Positions 7,951-18,128 are shown, numbered from the stretch's first letter. The stretch: 64,000 bases of DNA from Myxococcales bacterium (GCA_947483555.1 CANKMW010000046.1:1-64000); one strand, 5' to 3'. A program made the numbers and translations. The notes: a model not told the origin generated them from the letters alone.

Positions 7951-10335
7951 GTGCGGGCTCCGCTTGCCGCCATGGTCGGGTTCGGGGTCGCGCTGGTCGC
8001 GTGGTGCCCGCCGGCTGCGGCGTCCAGTGAGGGCGCGGCGCTGTGGATCGGCAAGGCGCCCGCGCCCTGGGTCGAGAGCAACGTCGACATCGACGTCCGC
8101 CTCGGGGTCGCGCACGGCGTCGTGACGCAGCGGTTTCGCAACCCGTCCGACCGCACCGCCGAGGCGGTCTACGTCTTTCCGCTGCCGACCGGTGCCGCCA
8201 TCACGGCCATGCGCATCGAGGTTGGTGGCGCGATCATCGATGCGGTGATCGCGCCGCGGCCGACGGCGCAGCGCGCCTACGAGGCCGCGGTCGCCAGCGG
8301 ACGCGCCGCCGCGCTCACCGAGCGTGAGCGCCCCGGCCTGTACACGCAGTCGATCGCGGCCGTGCCCGGCGGCGGTGAGGTCGCGATCACGCTGGCGTGG
8401 CAGGCCCGGCTCGATCGCCGCGGTGGCGCCTGGGAGCTGGCCCATCCGATGGTGGTGGGGCCGCGCTACGTGCCGGGCGCCGCCACCGGCGCGCCGACGC
8501 GCGGCGGCGGCACCGCGGTCGATACCGATCGCGCGCCCGATGCGTCGCGGGTCACGCCGCCGGCGCCCGGCGGCGCGACGACCCCGTTCGCGTTCACGCT
8601 GCACCTCGACGACGCCGGCGAGATCGAATCGCCGACCCACGCGCTGGCGATCAGCGACGAGCGCGCCGCCCGCGTCGTCCGGGTCTCGGACGACCGGGGC
8701 AATCGCGAGCTGGTGGTGCGCTGGCGCGGGCGCGCCACGTCAGGCGTGCGGGCGGTCGCCGAACCGAGCGGGAAGGGCGCCTACGTCGCGGTCTTGATCG
8801 AGAGCGAGCCCGAGATCGCGCAGCCGCGGCGCACCCCGCGAGCCTGGCTGCTGGCGATCGATCGCTCGGCCTCGCTCGACGGCGCCGCCGCGGCGCAAGC
8901 GCGCCTGCTCGCCCACGGCCTGATCGGCGTGCTGCGCGATGATGACCAGATCGCGGTGGTCGCGATCGGCGACCGGCCACGGTTCGAGCGCGCCAGCGCC
9001 GCCGCGCGCGAACGTGCCATCGCCGCCGTCGACCGGCTCGGCAAGGGCACCGGGGATCTGACCGCCGGGCTCGCGGTCACGCTGGCCGGGATCCCGCGCC
9101 CGACGGCGACCTCGGTGGTGCTGATCACCGATGGGCTGGTCGCCGACGACACCGCGGTGATCGCCCGCGCCGCTGCCGCCGGCGTCGTCATCCACGCGAT
9201 CGGCGTCGGCGGGGCGCCCAATCGCTGGCTGCTCGAGGCCATCGCGGGGCGGACCGGCGGCACCGCTCACGTGGTCGCCGCGCCCGACGAGGCCGCCATC
9301 CTGGCCGCGGCGCTGGCCCGCGCCGAGGCGCCGCTGCCGGTAACGGTCGACTGGCGGAAGCCGACGGTCGAGGACGCCGAGCCGGGGCGCGCGCTGGCGA
9401 TGGCCGGCGGGGCCACGCTCATCGTCGCCTTCGATCGTAACGGCGTCCCGGCCGGCGAGGTCGAGGTCTCGATCGGTTCACGCCGGCTGCGCGCGACGAT
9501 CACGCGGGTCACCGGGACCGCGCTGGCCACCGAGTGGGCGCGGCAGCGGGTCGCGAGGTTGTGGGCGGCCGGCGATCGCGACGCCGCGACCGCGCTCGCC
9601 GTCGAGCGCGGCATCGTGTCGCCGACCACAGCGCTGGTCGCGGTCGGCGAGTCGGGCGGCGATCCGGTGCGCTCGACCGTCACCGTGCCGGTGCCGCTGC
9701 CGGCCGGCGTCCGCCGCGAAGCGTTGACCCGCAACGCCGGCGATGTCGAGGACGTCACCATCAGGGATGGAACCCACACCGTGGTGGTCACCGGCGCCGA
9801 CGACAGCCGCGACGATCGCGCCGGCGCCGGTGGCGGCGGCACGGTCGCGGAGCCGGCGGCGCCGCCCGCCGACGAGACCGAGGGCGACGCGGTCCATGCC
9901 CGCGGCGGCGCGACCATGGAGCGCACCGTGCTCGGTCGCGCCGTCCTAGCCGATGGGCGCCGCTACCTGACGCTCGGGCTCACCCTCGGCGTCCGCGTCG
10001 ACGAGCCGGCGCCCGCCGCCGTGCTCTCGTTGGGGTTCGCCCAGCGCCTGACGTCGCGCACCGCCGCCGGGCTGCGTCTCGACCTCGGTGCGGCGCCGAC
10101 CGCCGGCGAGCCCGTGGTCGGCGCGGCGATGCTGAACGTCACCCGCTACGCGTTGCGCGTGCTGGCGTTCGATCTCGGCGCCGGCCTGGCGTGGAGCGGC
10201 GAGCTCGGCTTCGGGTACCACGTCGGCCTCGGCGCCGGCAGCGGTCGGTTCGGGTTCGGCCTGCGGCTGTCGGGCGCGGTCACGCCGGCGGCGGCGCCGG
10301 CCACCGTCGGCGTCGGCGTCGACGCGGCGTTCTGA
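7951..10335 (+). CDS. Secreted VIT and von Willebrand factor A domain protein
   Basis: About 794 aa from the GTG at 7951, chosen because it opens a signal peptide (VRAPLAAMVGFGVALVAW, then PPAAASS). A VIT domain follows (roughly residues 30-150, with APWVESNVDIDVRLGVAHG and FRNPSDRTAEAVYVFPLP). A vWA domain has the metal-site motif DRSAS at 304-308 and VVLITDGL further on. After a linker, the last 140 residues are Gly-rich with alternating hydrophobics and end in Phe (VGVGVDAAF), which resembles a small beta-barrel or autotransporter-like tail. VIT plus vWA is the architecture of inter-alpha-trypsin inhibitor heavy chains. The molecular role is unknown; cell-surface adhesion or protein binding is inference. 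Confidence 0.82.
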   Translation: MRAPLAAMVGFGVALVAWCPPAAASSEGAALWIGKAPAPWVESNVDIDVRLGVAHGVVTQRFRNPSDRTAEAVYVFPLPTGAAITAMRIEVGGAIIDAVIAPRPTAQRAYEAAVASGRAAALTERERPGLYTQSIAAVPGGGEVAITLAWQARLDRRGGAWELAHPMVVGPRYVPGAATGAPTRGGGTAVDTDRAPDASRVTPPAPGGATTPFAFTLHLDDAGEIESPTHALAISDERAARVVRVSDDRGNRELVVRWRGRATSGVRAVAEPSGKGAYVAVLIESEPEIAQPRRTPRAWLLAIDRSASLDGAAAAQARLLAHGLIGVLRDDDQIAVVAIGDRPRFERASAAARERAIAAVDRLGKGTGDLTAGLAVTLAGIPRPTATSVVLITDGLVADDTAVIARAAAAGVVIHAIGVGGAPNRWLLEAIAGRTGGTAHVVAAPDEAAILAAALARAEAPLPVTVDWRKPTVEDAEPGRALAMAGGATLIVAFDRNGVPAGEVEVSIGSRRLRATITRVTGTALATEWARQRVARLWAAGDRDAATALAVERGIVSPTTALVAVGESGGDPVRSTVTVPVPLPAGVRREALTRNAGDVEDVTIRDGTHTVVVTGADDSRDDRAGAGGGGTVAEPAAPPADETEGDAVHARGGATMERTVLGRAVLADGRRYLTLGLTLGVRVDEPAPAAVLSLGFAQRLTSRTAAGLRLDLGAAPTAGEPVVGAAMLNVTRYALRVLAFDLGAGLAWSGELGFGYHVGLGAGSGRFGFGLRLSGAVTPAAAPATVGVGVDAAF

Positions 10336-10391
10336 GCGTCGGGACACCCGCGCGGCTTCGACATCGATGCGCCGGCTGATATGCTGGACCG

Positions 10392-10763
10392 GTGTCGCTG
10401 TTCATCCCCGCAGAAGACAAGCTGCGCTGGCTGGAAGCGATGCGGCGTTTCCTCGAGCGGTCACTGACTCCGGAGAAGCTCGAGATCATGCTGCGCTTCC
10501 GGCGTGGTGATCTGTAGACCCAGCGGCCCCCGCGCGGCAAGGTCGACCTCGGCGGGCTGGTCGCCAGCGACGTCCCCGAGATCGGCGTGCTCGCCAGCGG
10601 CGACAACCAGCTGCCGCTACCGGTGCGCAAGCCGCAGGGCTGCGGTTGCGCGACCAGCGGGGCCGGGGAGGCCACGGCCAGCATCGCCGGGGCGGCGATG
10701 GTGATGATCGTGATCGCGCGCCGTCGCCAGCGCACGAGGCCGGCGCGCCGCCGCCAGACATAG
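10392..10763 (+). pseudogene. MYXO-CTERM protein remnant with in-frame amber stop
   Basis: A GTG-started frame (VSLFIPAEDKLRWLEAM...) runs 41 codons to TAG at 10515-10517, then continues in the same frame for 81 codons to TAG at 10761. The second part ends in GCGCATSG, a hydrophobic stretch (about 10660-10710) and an Arg-rich tail, the layout of MYXO-CTERM sorting tags. The stop could be a single CAG to TAG change. No signal peptide is visible in the first part, so the gene is probably also 5' truncated. It may be a decayed gene or two short genes; I favour a pseudogene. Confidence 0.5.
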
Positions 10764-10937
10764 CCTCACTGGCGCGGGATCGCGACGCGATCGATCACTT
10801 GACCGACGTCAACGCCGGCCTGGGGCGCGATTCGTCGCACGCGCAAGCTGTTAACGTGGACAGCTGCCCGCCCGGACAGGATTGCTCAGGAATCGCCACA
10901 TGCATAACGTGGTTAAGATGGTCAAGAGGCACCGATT
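10764..10937. promoter_or_regulatory. Leader of the LuxR-kinase pair
   Basis: This 174-bp gap is less GC-rich than its surroundings near its right end. It holds a hyphenated palindrome at 10778-10792 (GATCGCG-A-CGCGATC, 7-bp arms), which could be an operator but could also arise by chance at this GC content. A purine-rich site (AAGAGG, about 10924-10929) precedes the GTG at 10938. Confidence 0.3.
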
Positions 10938-11498
10938 GTGACGCGGCAGAAGCACGGCGGTTTGCATCGCAGCTACGAGATCTCGATATCGCCGCGCAAC
11001 ATGTGGCACCTGGTGTCGGTCCAGGATCCACGCACGGGGGTGCGCCGGCGGCCGACCCGCCACGGCACCTGCTACGAGTTCATCGGAGGGCGCAGCTCGC
11101 CGTGCCCGGGGTGTCCGGTGCCCGCCGCCGTGCTGGCCGTTGACGGCCCCGCGTTCGTCGTGGCCGAGGTGGAGCCGCATGGCCAGCGGGCGCGCGTGGA
11201 CCTGTGGCACGTCGCCCCGAGCGTCCTGAAAGCGCTCTTCGAGGAGAAGCTGCGCCGCTTCGCGGTGCGTTCGCGGCTGTCGGCACGCGAGCTGCAGATG
11301 CTGCGCGGCATGACCCAGAGCGGCGGCGCCGATCAGATCGCGGCGCGGGTCGGCATCAGCGTCCGGACGGTGCGGTTCCACGTCCGCAACCTGTTCCGCA
11401 AGACCCACGTCCACTCGCGGCTGGACATCCTGCGCCAGCTGCTCGGCCTGGTGAACCACGTGGAGCGGCCGGTGACCGGGACGCGGGACCTGACCTGA
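10938..11498 (+). CDS. LuxR-type HTH transcriptional regulator
   Basis: 186 aa from GTG, preceded by AAGAGG at about 8 nt. The C-terminal half (about 113-170) is a LuxR/GerE helix-turn-helix: LSARELQMLRGM, ARVGISVRTVRFHVRNLF and a final helix. The N-terminal 100 residues form a small PAS- or GAF-like domain with Cys45, Cys56 and Cys59 (CPGCP). The Cys pair could bind metal or sense redox state; that is inference. It is followed at 33 nt by a hybrid histidine kinase, so the two likely belong to one signalling unit. It lacks an N-terminal receiver domain, so it is not a classical NarL-type response regulator. Confidence 0.85.
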   Translation: MTRQKHGGLHRSYEISISPRNMWHLVSVQDPRTGVRRRPTRHGTCYEFIGGRSSPCPGCPVPAAVLAVDGPAFVVAEVEPHGQRARVDLWHVAPSVLKALFEEKLRRFAVRSRLSARELQMLRGMTQSGGADQIAARVGISVRTVRFHVRNLFRKTHVHSRLDILRQLLGLVNHVERPVTGTRDLT

Positions 11499-11507
11499 CC
11501 TGACCTG
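11488..11507 (+). repeat. Four-unit ACCTG repeat over the regulator stop codon
   Basis: ACCTG occurs four times in tandem. The TGA at 11496-11498 is the stop of the LuxR gene. All three frames of this repeat contain TGA, so a gain or loss of units would still stop translation. Confidence 0.85.
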
Positions 11508-11531
11508 AACCGATCGGAGGGGGGGATCACG

Positions 11532-13025
<1,494 letters not shown>

Positions 13026-13152
13026 GAGCCTGAGCAAGAATCGTCAGCACTGATCGTGCGGCACGACGACAAGACCGGGGAGGTCGCCAGCGCGGGCGCT
13101 ACACGGGCGGGTAGTCTCGGCAGACGAAGCGTCGGGGGCGGTGGCCGTCGGA
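13026..13152. other. Intergenic sequence without recognised feature
   Basis: 127 bp between the end of the hybrid kinase and the end of the HNH/RuvA-C fragment. No gene, RNA or clear hairpin terminator was recognised. Confidence 0.4.
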
Positions 13153-13477
13153 TCAGGGTCGTTGCGACGAGCGGTCCGGATCCGGTTGTCGAGAGGTCTC
13201 GCGGAGCGCGGACACGATCAACCCCTCGAGCGCGCCGTCGCCGTCGTGGGCGACGGCGCGGGCGACCGCAGCCTGGGCGTCCTTCGGGCGGAAGCCCAGC
13301 GTGACCAGGGCCGTGCGCGCGTCGGCGATGATCTGCTCCGCCGGCGCGGTCGGCGGTGGAATGGCGTCCGGCAGAGGAGCCGCACCGTACGGCCGCCCGT
13401 CGGCGTGGGTCACGTGCAGCGCACCGGGGACGCCGGAGATGCGGATCTGGTCCGCGTGAAGCAGCCCGTGATGTGAT
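13153..13477 (-). pseudogene. C-terminal fragment of an HNH-type nuclease with RuvA-C-like domain
   Basis: The minus frame ending at 13153 carries SSHHGLLHADQIRISGVPGA and HADGRPYG, which look like the last part of an HNH endonuclease fold (the second zinc-side His pair). About 45 residues then resemble the C-terminal domain III of RuvA (ALVTLGFRPKDAQAAVARAV). The open frame continues upstream to 13653, but that part is Arg/Gln-rich shadow sequence and lacks the first HNH half (Cys pairs and catalytic His). Similarity stops near 13477, exactly where a transposase-like tail begins on the other strand. I therefore call it a truncated gene. Confidence 0.5.
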
Positions 13478-13479
13478 GA

Positions 13480-13578
13480 CGTGGACTCGATCGCCTCCTG
13501 GTTCGCGGCCTCCTCGGCAGCGCCACGCTGTTCGCCTTGACCTACAATATCCTGCGCTTGATCACGCTGCGCGGCTGA
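13480..13578 (+). mobile_element. Possible transposase C-terminal remnant
   Basis: A short frame bounded by an upstream TGA (13477) and its own TGA (13576-13578) reads RGLDRLLVRGLLGSATLFAL then TYNILRLITLRG. Tails of the form ALxYNxLRL are usual at the C-terminus of DDE transposases of several IS families. No inverted repeat or remaining transposase is visible. The left edge coincides with the loss of similarity in the HNH fragment, which suggests an old insertion followed by deletion. Confidence 0.35.
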
Positions 13579-13676
13579 CGTTTGGCGCCGCCGCAGACTC
13601 CGGGCCCGGCGCCGGCGGCGAGGCATTCCACGACCTACCGGCGCGGCGGGCACAGGTGGCCGTGACCGTCACCTGG

Positions 13677-14030
13677 CTACTGCTCCCGGCGGTCGCGCCC
13701 GAGCAGCCCGCGCACCGCGCCCCGCGCCGCCATCCGCGGCAACCGCGCGATCGCCCGCGCCAGATCGACCGCCAGCCTGACCGGCGAATCGCCGCGCGCG
13801 ATCACCGCCGTCTTCACACCCGAGGCCAGGTCCTCGATCGCGCCCCGCGCCACGGTCCGCCGGCCATCGCTCCGGATCTCCACCACCAGTCGCGCCACCA
13901 CCGGCAAGTCGTCGTCGCTCGACAGCGCGCGCTCGCGCGCTCCCGAAGCATCGATCAGCTCCACGGCATCGTGGTCCGCCCCGCCACCGTCGTCGTCCCG
14001 AAACCCAGGGTTCGTCCGGTCGATCGGCAT
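13677..14030 (-). CDS. Hypothetical protein
   Basis: 117 aa starting MPIDRTNPGFRDDDGG. I do not recognise a family. The first 20 residues are Asp/Gly-rich; the middle has a strand pattern (LPVVARLVVEIRS, TAVIARGD) and the end is basic (RGLLGRDRREQ). No signal peptide or membrane segment. A longer frame covers the same stretch (13669-14169) but has Arg/Gly-rich composition typical of a shadow. It stands alone between the decayed HNH region and the respiratory operon. Confidence 0.5.
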   Translation of the reverse strand: MPIDRTNPGFRDDDGGGADHDAVELIDASGARERALSSDDDLPVVARLVVEIRSDGRRTVARGAIEDLASGVKTAVIARGDSPVRLAVDLARAIARLPRMAARGAVRGLLGRDRREQ

Positions 14031-14358
14031 CGTGCGAAGAGCATCGCACGTTCGGCGGTTTGTGCGTCAATCCGCCACACGCATGATGCGGTGAATTGTC
14101 GCGAACCCGATCGGATGGCCCTTGTTCACGCAAGAACTGCCGCCACGCGAACAAAATGCCGCAGCCCAAGCACGCGCAGTTTCAGGCACAAGAGACATCT
14201 GACTTGCGTCGCCGGGGAGCGACGCGCCGTCATCCCCGCCCGATCCACAGCCGATCACGAGCGATCACCCCGCGGGCTTTTGGCCCACCGAACCTTGCGA
14301 CCACATTGCCGTTCGTGATGAGAAGTCCGCGTACCGTTCTGCACGAAGGAAACCCGAC
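14031..14358. promoter_or_regulatory. Upstream region of the respiratory operon
   Basis: 328 bp without a clear gene, noticeably less GC-rich than its surroundings. It must hold the promoter of the 11-gene operon. A stem-loop lies at 14206-14225. A minus frame at 14067-14258 starts with a lipoprotein-like IGCGSGGDDG and may be a decayed lipoprotein end, but it has no signal peptide. A ribosome site (GAAGGAAA) precedes actA. No promoter could be assigned with confidence. Confidence 0.45.
14206..14225 (+). other. Stem-loop in the act operon leader
   Basis: GCGTCGC (14206-14212), a 6-nt loop and GCGACGC (14219-14225) form a perfect 7-bp GC-rich stem 134 nt before the actA start. No U-tract follows, so it is not a standard terminator. 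It could be a regulatory or mRNA-stability element, or chance. Confidence 0.3.
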
Positions 14359-15003
14359 ATGTCCCGTTTCCTGTTTCCCGAGTGGACCCAACCACTCAAG
14401 AAGTACGTCATCACGCCGGCCCTGATGCTGGGGCCGGTCTACATCGTCATCATGGCGGCCCTGATCAAGGACCCCGAGACGCTTCGCGTCGGCTACATGC
14501 CGGAGCAGCCGGTGCCCTACAGCCACGCCCTGCACGCCGGTGAGCTGGGGCTCGATTGCCGCTACTGCCACAACGTGGTGGAGCGTTCGCCCAAGGCCGC
14601 CGTGCCGCCGGCGGCGACCTGCATGAACTGCCACCAGACGGTGCACCCCAAGAGCGAGAAGCTGCTGCCGGTGCGGCAGGCGTTCTTCGAGAACGAACCG
14701 CTGCGCTGGACCCGGGTCCACGATCTTCCCGACTACGTGTACTTCAACCACTCGGCGCACGTGACCCGCGGCATCGGCTGCGAGTCGTGCCATGGCCGCA
14801 TCGATCGGATGGTCAGGGTCTCGCAGGCCAAGCCGCTGACCATGGCGTGGTGCATCGATTGCCACCGCAACCCGGAGCCCAACCTCCGCGAGCCGGTCAA
14901 TGTGACCGTGATGGGTTACAAGCCGGCGTCTGGCGAGGGCGCCCGCGTCAAGGCCCGCCTGAAGATCAACCCGCCGACGGATTGTTCAACATGTCATCGC
15001 TAG
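14359..15003 (+). CDS. actA: Alternative complex III subunit ActA, pentahaem cytochrome c
   Basis: 214 aa. One N-terminal membrane helix (about 16-36, ITPALMLGPVYIVIMAAL) anchors a periplasmic domain with five CXXCH sites at about 67-71, 88-92, 141-145, 165-169 and 209-213. Five haems and this length match ActA of alternative complex III (quinol:cytochrome c/oxidase oxidoreductase). It passes electrons from the iron-sulfur subunit towards the terminal oxidase. GAAGGAAA gives a good ribosome site. Its last codons overlap the actB start by 13 nt. First gene of the respiratory operon. Confidence 0.95.
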   Translation: MSRFLFPEWTQPLKKYVITPALMLGPVYIVIMAALIKDPETLRVGYMPEQPVPYSHALHAGELGLDCRYCHNVVERSPKAAVPPAATCMNCHQTVHPKSEKLLPVRQAFFENEPLRWTRVHDLPDYVYFNHSAHVTRGIGCESCHGRIDRMVRVSQAKPLTMAWCIDCHRNPEPNLREPVNVTVMGYKPASGEGARVKARLKINPPTDCSTCHR

Positions 15004-18000
15004 ATCACGGGTACTGGAAGAGCATGGCCGAGCTCGATCGGGATCTCCCGGCCGAGACCGAGTTTGCTGCCACGTCGCTGGAGTCCAGCCAGTCGGACGA
15101 TCCGGACGGTCCGGACGGTCCCCCGGCGGACGACGGCGTCGATCCCTTGAGTCGCCGCAACTTCGCCAAGCTGATGGGCGCGTCGTTCGCCCTCGCTGGC
15201 GTCGCCGGTGCCGGCTGCAAGCGGTACGATCGCGAGGAGATCGTCCCGCTGGCGCGCCGCCCCGAGGACCAGGTCCCGGGCACGACCCAGGCGTACGCCA
15301 CCGCGTTCGAGCTCGGCGGCCACGCCCAGGCGCTGGTCGTGACCTCGTACGAGGGCCGGCCGGTGAAGGTCGACGGCAACCCCGAGCACCCGTTCGCGGG
15401 CGGCGGGATCGTGACCGGCACCAAGCGCCATGGCGGCTCGACTGCCTTCGCGCAGGGCTCGATCCTGCATCTCTACGATCCCGACCGCTCGCAGTCGGTC
15501 GCCCACAGCGGGAAGGGCACCTCGTTCAGCGACTGGAAGGCGTGGATCTCCGACCTGCGCAAGCAGAGCAACTTCAACAAGGTCCGGGTGCTGGCAGAGG
15601 CCACGTCGTCGCCGACCGTGCAGGCGCTCCGCCGCCGGCTCAACGGCGAGATGCCGGGTCTCATCTGGCACGAATGGGAGCCGTTGTCGTGGGACAACGA
15701 GCGCGCTGGCATGGTGCAGGCCTTCGGGCGCGTGGTGCGACCGCTGGCCCACCTCGACCTCGCCGAGACCATCGTGGCCCTGGATTGCGATCTGTTCCTC
15801 GACCACCCGGCCGCGCTGCGCTATTCGCGCGACTTCGCGAAGAGCCGCAACCCCGACGCCTCGACGCTCGGCCGCGGCCGCATGAATCGCCTGTACGCGA
15901 TCGAGAGCGCGTACAGCTCGACCGGCGTCATGGCCGATCATCGCCTGCCGGTCCGCAGCGAGCACGTGCTGCCGGTGGCGCAGTTGCTCGAGGCGCTGCT
16001 GGTCGGCGGCGCCCAGCCGCGCGCCGACATCGTCAGCGACCCCAAGGTCAAGAAGGTCGTCGAGGCGCTGGCCCGCGAGATCAAGCGCAACACCGGCCGC
16101 GTGGTCGTGCTCGCCGGCCGCAAGCAGCCGGCGGCGGTTCACGCCCTGGCGGCACGCCTCAACCAGACCTACGGCTCGAGCACCGTCGAGCACCTCGAAG
16201 ATCCGGCCCCGACCCGACCGAGCCACGCCGAGGCGATCGCCACCCTGGCGCGCGAGATCAAGCAGCAGCAGGTCGAGACCCTGTTCATCCTCGGCGGCAA
16301 CCCGGTCTACGACGCGCCTGCGGATCTGGATTTCAGCACCCTGCTGGGCCAGGTCGCGACCTCGGTGCACCTGTCCGAGTACGCCAACGAGACCTCGGCG
16401 AAGGCGACCTGGCACGTGCCGCGCGCCCACTACCTGGAAGCCTGGGGCGACGCCCGCACCTGGGACGGCACGCTCACGCTGCAGCAGCCGTTGATCGCGC
16501 CGATGTACGGCGGCATCTCGATCATCGAGCTGTGCGCCATGCTGCTCGGGGACGAGACGCCGACCGACGAGCTGGTGTCCAGGACCTTCGCCGACAGCGG
16601 CGCTGGCGGCACCTGGCGCGCTGCGATCCACGACGGCTTCGTCGACAAGACCCAGCTCGCCGCCCAGGCGGTTCAGGCTTCCGGCGGCGGCGGCGTGGAT
16701 CTGGCGGGCGCGCAGGCGGGGGCTGGCACCGGTGACCTCGAGGTCACCTTCCTGCAGTCGTCGTCCACGTACGACGGCCGCTTCGCCAACAACGCGTGGC
16801 TGCAAGAGACGCCCGACTTCCTGACCAAGGTTACCTGGGACAACGTCGCCTTGATCGCGCCCGACACCGCCGACAAGCTCGGCGTTCACTCGCAGGACAT
16901 CATCCGCATCAAGGTCGGCGACCGCTCGCTCGACATCGCGGCGCTGGTGATGCCGGGCCAGGCCAAGGGCTCGATCGGCGTCGTGCTCGGCGGCGGCCGT
17001 ACTCGCGCCGGTCGGGTCGGCAACAAGCAGCGCGAGTGGGTGGGCGGCGGCTTCGACGCTTACAAGCTACGCACCACGGCCGGACTCGACGTCATCGGCG
17101 GCGCCACCGTCACCCGCACCGGTGGCCGCTATCGCATCGCCACCACCCAGGAGCACCACGACATCCGGCGCGGCATGTCGTGGTCCAAGACCGTCGGCGA
17201 GGTCGAGTACGCCAAGAAGATTCCCGACCTCGTGCGCGAGGTCCAGCTCGAGGGGCTGGCCGATCCCGGCTACAAGGCCGAGACCGACCACCCCTACTTC
17301 CACGACCACCACCACGGCCGCGGTTACTCGCTGTACGAGGAGAAGAAGTACGAAGGCCGAAAGTGGGCGATGGCGATCGATCTCGGCAACTGCATGGGCT
17401 GCAACGCCTGCATGGTCGCCTGTCAGTCGGAGAACAACGTCCCCGTGGTCGGCAAGCGCGAGGTGACCCGCAACCGCGAGATGTCGTGGATCCGGATCGA
17501 CCGCTACTTCAAGGGCGACCTCAACGACCCCGAGGTCGTCGGCCAGCCGGTGACGTGCCAGCACTGCGAGAACGCGCCGTGCGAGACCGTGTGCCCGGTG
17601 GGTGCGACCTTGCACTCGTCCGAGGGCCTCAACGACATGGTCTACAACCGCTGCGTCGGCACGCGGTACTGCCTCAACAACTGCCCGTACCGGGTGCGTC
17701 GCTTCAACTTCTTCGACTATCACAAGGAGTTCCAGGACGCGCGCAACAACGTGCGCAAGCTCCTGTTCAACCCCGACGTGACGGTCCGCGAGCGCGGGGT
17801 CATGGAGAAGTGCACGTACTGCGTGCAGCGTATCCAGGGCGCCAAGATCAAGGCCAAGAACCCAGCGCCTTACGGTGACAACGAGCGCGGCTTCATGCCC
17901 GACGGCACGATCACCACCGCCTGTCAGGCGGCCTGTCCGACCGAGGCCATCGTGTTCGGTGACCTCTCGGATCCCGACAGCCGGGTGTCCTTGCTGCACA

Positions 18001-18128
18001 AGGACCGTCGCAACTACGAGCTGCTCGGCGACCTGAACGACAAGCCCCGCACGCGCTTCCTGGCCCGCGTCCGAAACCCCAACCCGGAACTGGCCGCATC
18101 GTCGGGCCAGCCGGCCGGCCACAACTGA
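14991..18128 (+). CDS. actB: Alternative complex III subunit ActB, molybdopterin-like and Fe-S fusion
   Basis: About 1045 aa. I chose the ATG at 14991 inside actA, since upstream sequence is shadow. Residues 54-58 are a twin-arginine motif (SRRNF) followed by a hydrophobic stretch and Cys76 (GAGC), so Tat export is likely, perhaps with lipid attachment. Residues about 80-740 resemble a molybdopterin oxidoreductase fold, which in ActB binds no molybdenum. The C-terminal part is ferredoxin-like with Cys clusters starting at C801 (CMGCNACMVAC), CQHCENAPCETVC, CVGTRYCLNNC and CTYC/CQAAC, enough for [3Fe-4S]/[4Fe-4S] centres. Together with ActC it carries out quinol-linked electron transfer. Confidence 0.95.
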   Translation: MSSLDHGYWKSMAELDRDLPAETEFAATSLESSQSDDPDGPDGPPADDGVDPLSRRNFAKLMGASFALAGVAGAGCKRYDREEIVPLARRPEDQVPGTTQAYATAFELGGHAQALVVTSYEGRPVKVDGNPEHPFAGGGIVTGTKRHGGSTAFAQGSILHLYDPDRSQSVAHSGKGTSFSDWKAWISDLRKQSNFNKVRVLAEATSSPTVQALRRRLNGEMPGLIWHEWEPLSWDNERAGMVQAFGRVVRPLAHLDLAETIVALDCDLFLDHPAALRYSRDFAKSRNPDASTLGRGRMNRLYAIESAYSSTGVMADHRLPVRSEHVLPVAQLLEALLVGGAQPRADIVSDPKVKKVVEALAREIKRNTGRVVVLAGRKQPAAVHALAARLNQTYGSSTVEHLEDPAPTRPSHAEAIATLAREIKQQQVETLFILGGNPVYDAPADLDFSTLLGQVATSVHLSEYANETSAKATWHVPRAHYLEAWGDARTWDGTLTLQQPLIAPMYGGISIIELCAMLLGDETPTDELVSRTFADSGAGGTWRAAIHDGFVDKTQLAAQAVQASGGGGVDLAGAQAGAGTGDLEVTFLQSSSTYDGRFANNAWLQETPDFLTKVTWDNVALIAPDTADKLGVHSQDIIRIKVGDRSLDIAALVMPGQAKGSIGVVLGGGRTRAGRVGNKQREWVGGGFDAYKLRTTAGLDVIGGATVTRTGGRYRIATTQEHHDIRRGMSWSKTVGEVEYAKKIPDLVREVQLEGLADPGYKAETDHPYFHDHHHGRGYSLYEEKKYEGRKWAMAIDLGNCMGCNACMVACQSENNVPVVGKREVTRNREMSWIRIDRYFKGDLNDPEVVGQPVTCQHCENAPCETVCPVGATLHSSEGLNDMVYNRCVGTRYCLNNCPYRVRRFNFFDYHKEFQDARNNVRKLLFNPDVTVRERGVMEKCTYCVQRIQGAKIKAKNPAPYGDNERGFMPDGTITTACQAACPTEAIVFGDLSDPDSRVSLLHKDRRNYELLGDLNDKPRTRFLARVRNPNPELAASSGQPAGHN

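Noticed and set aside
3882..8030. 1382-aa plus-strand ORF opposite the A2M gene
   Set aside because: Low-complexity shadow created by high GC; A2M frame has the CLEQ motif and a signal peptide.
10778..10792. 7-bp-arm palindrome upstream of the LuxR gene
   Set aside because: Expected several times by chance in a GC-rich 64-kb window; mentioned only in the leader entry.
14067..14258. 63-aa minus ORF with lipoprotein-like IGCGSGGDDG
   Set aside because: No signal peptide before the Cys and an in-frame stop just upstream; may be a decayed fragment but too weak to list as a gene.
15000..16889. 629-aa minus-strand ORF opposite actB
   Set aside because: Composition is Arg/Val/Gly shadow; actB is clear on the plus strand.
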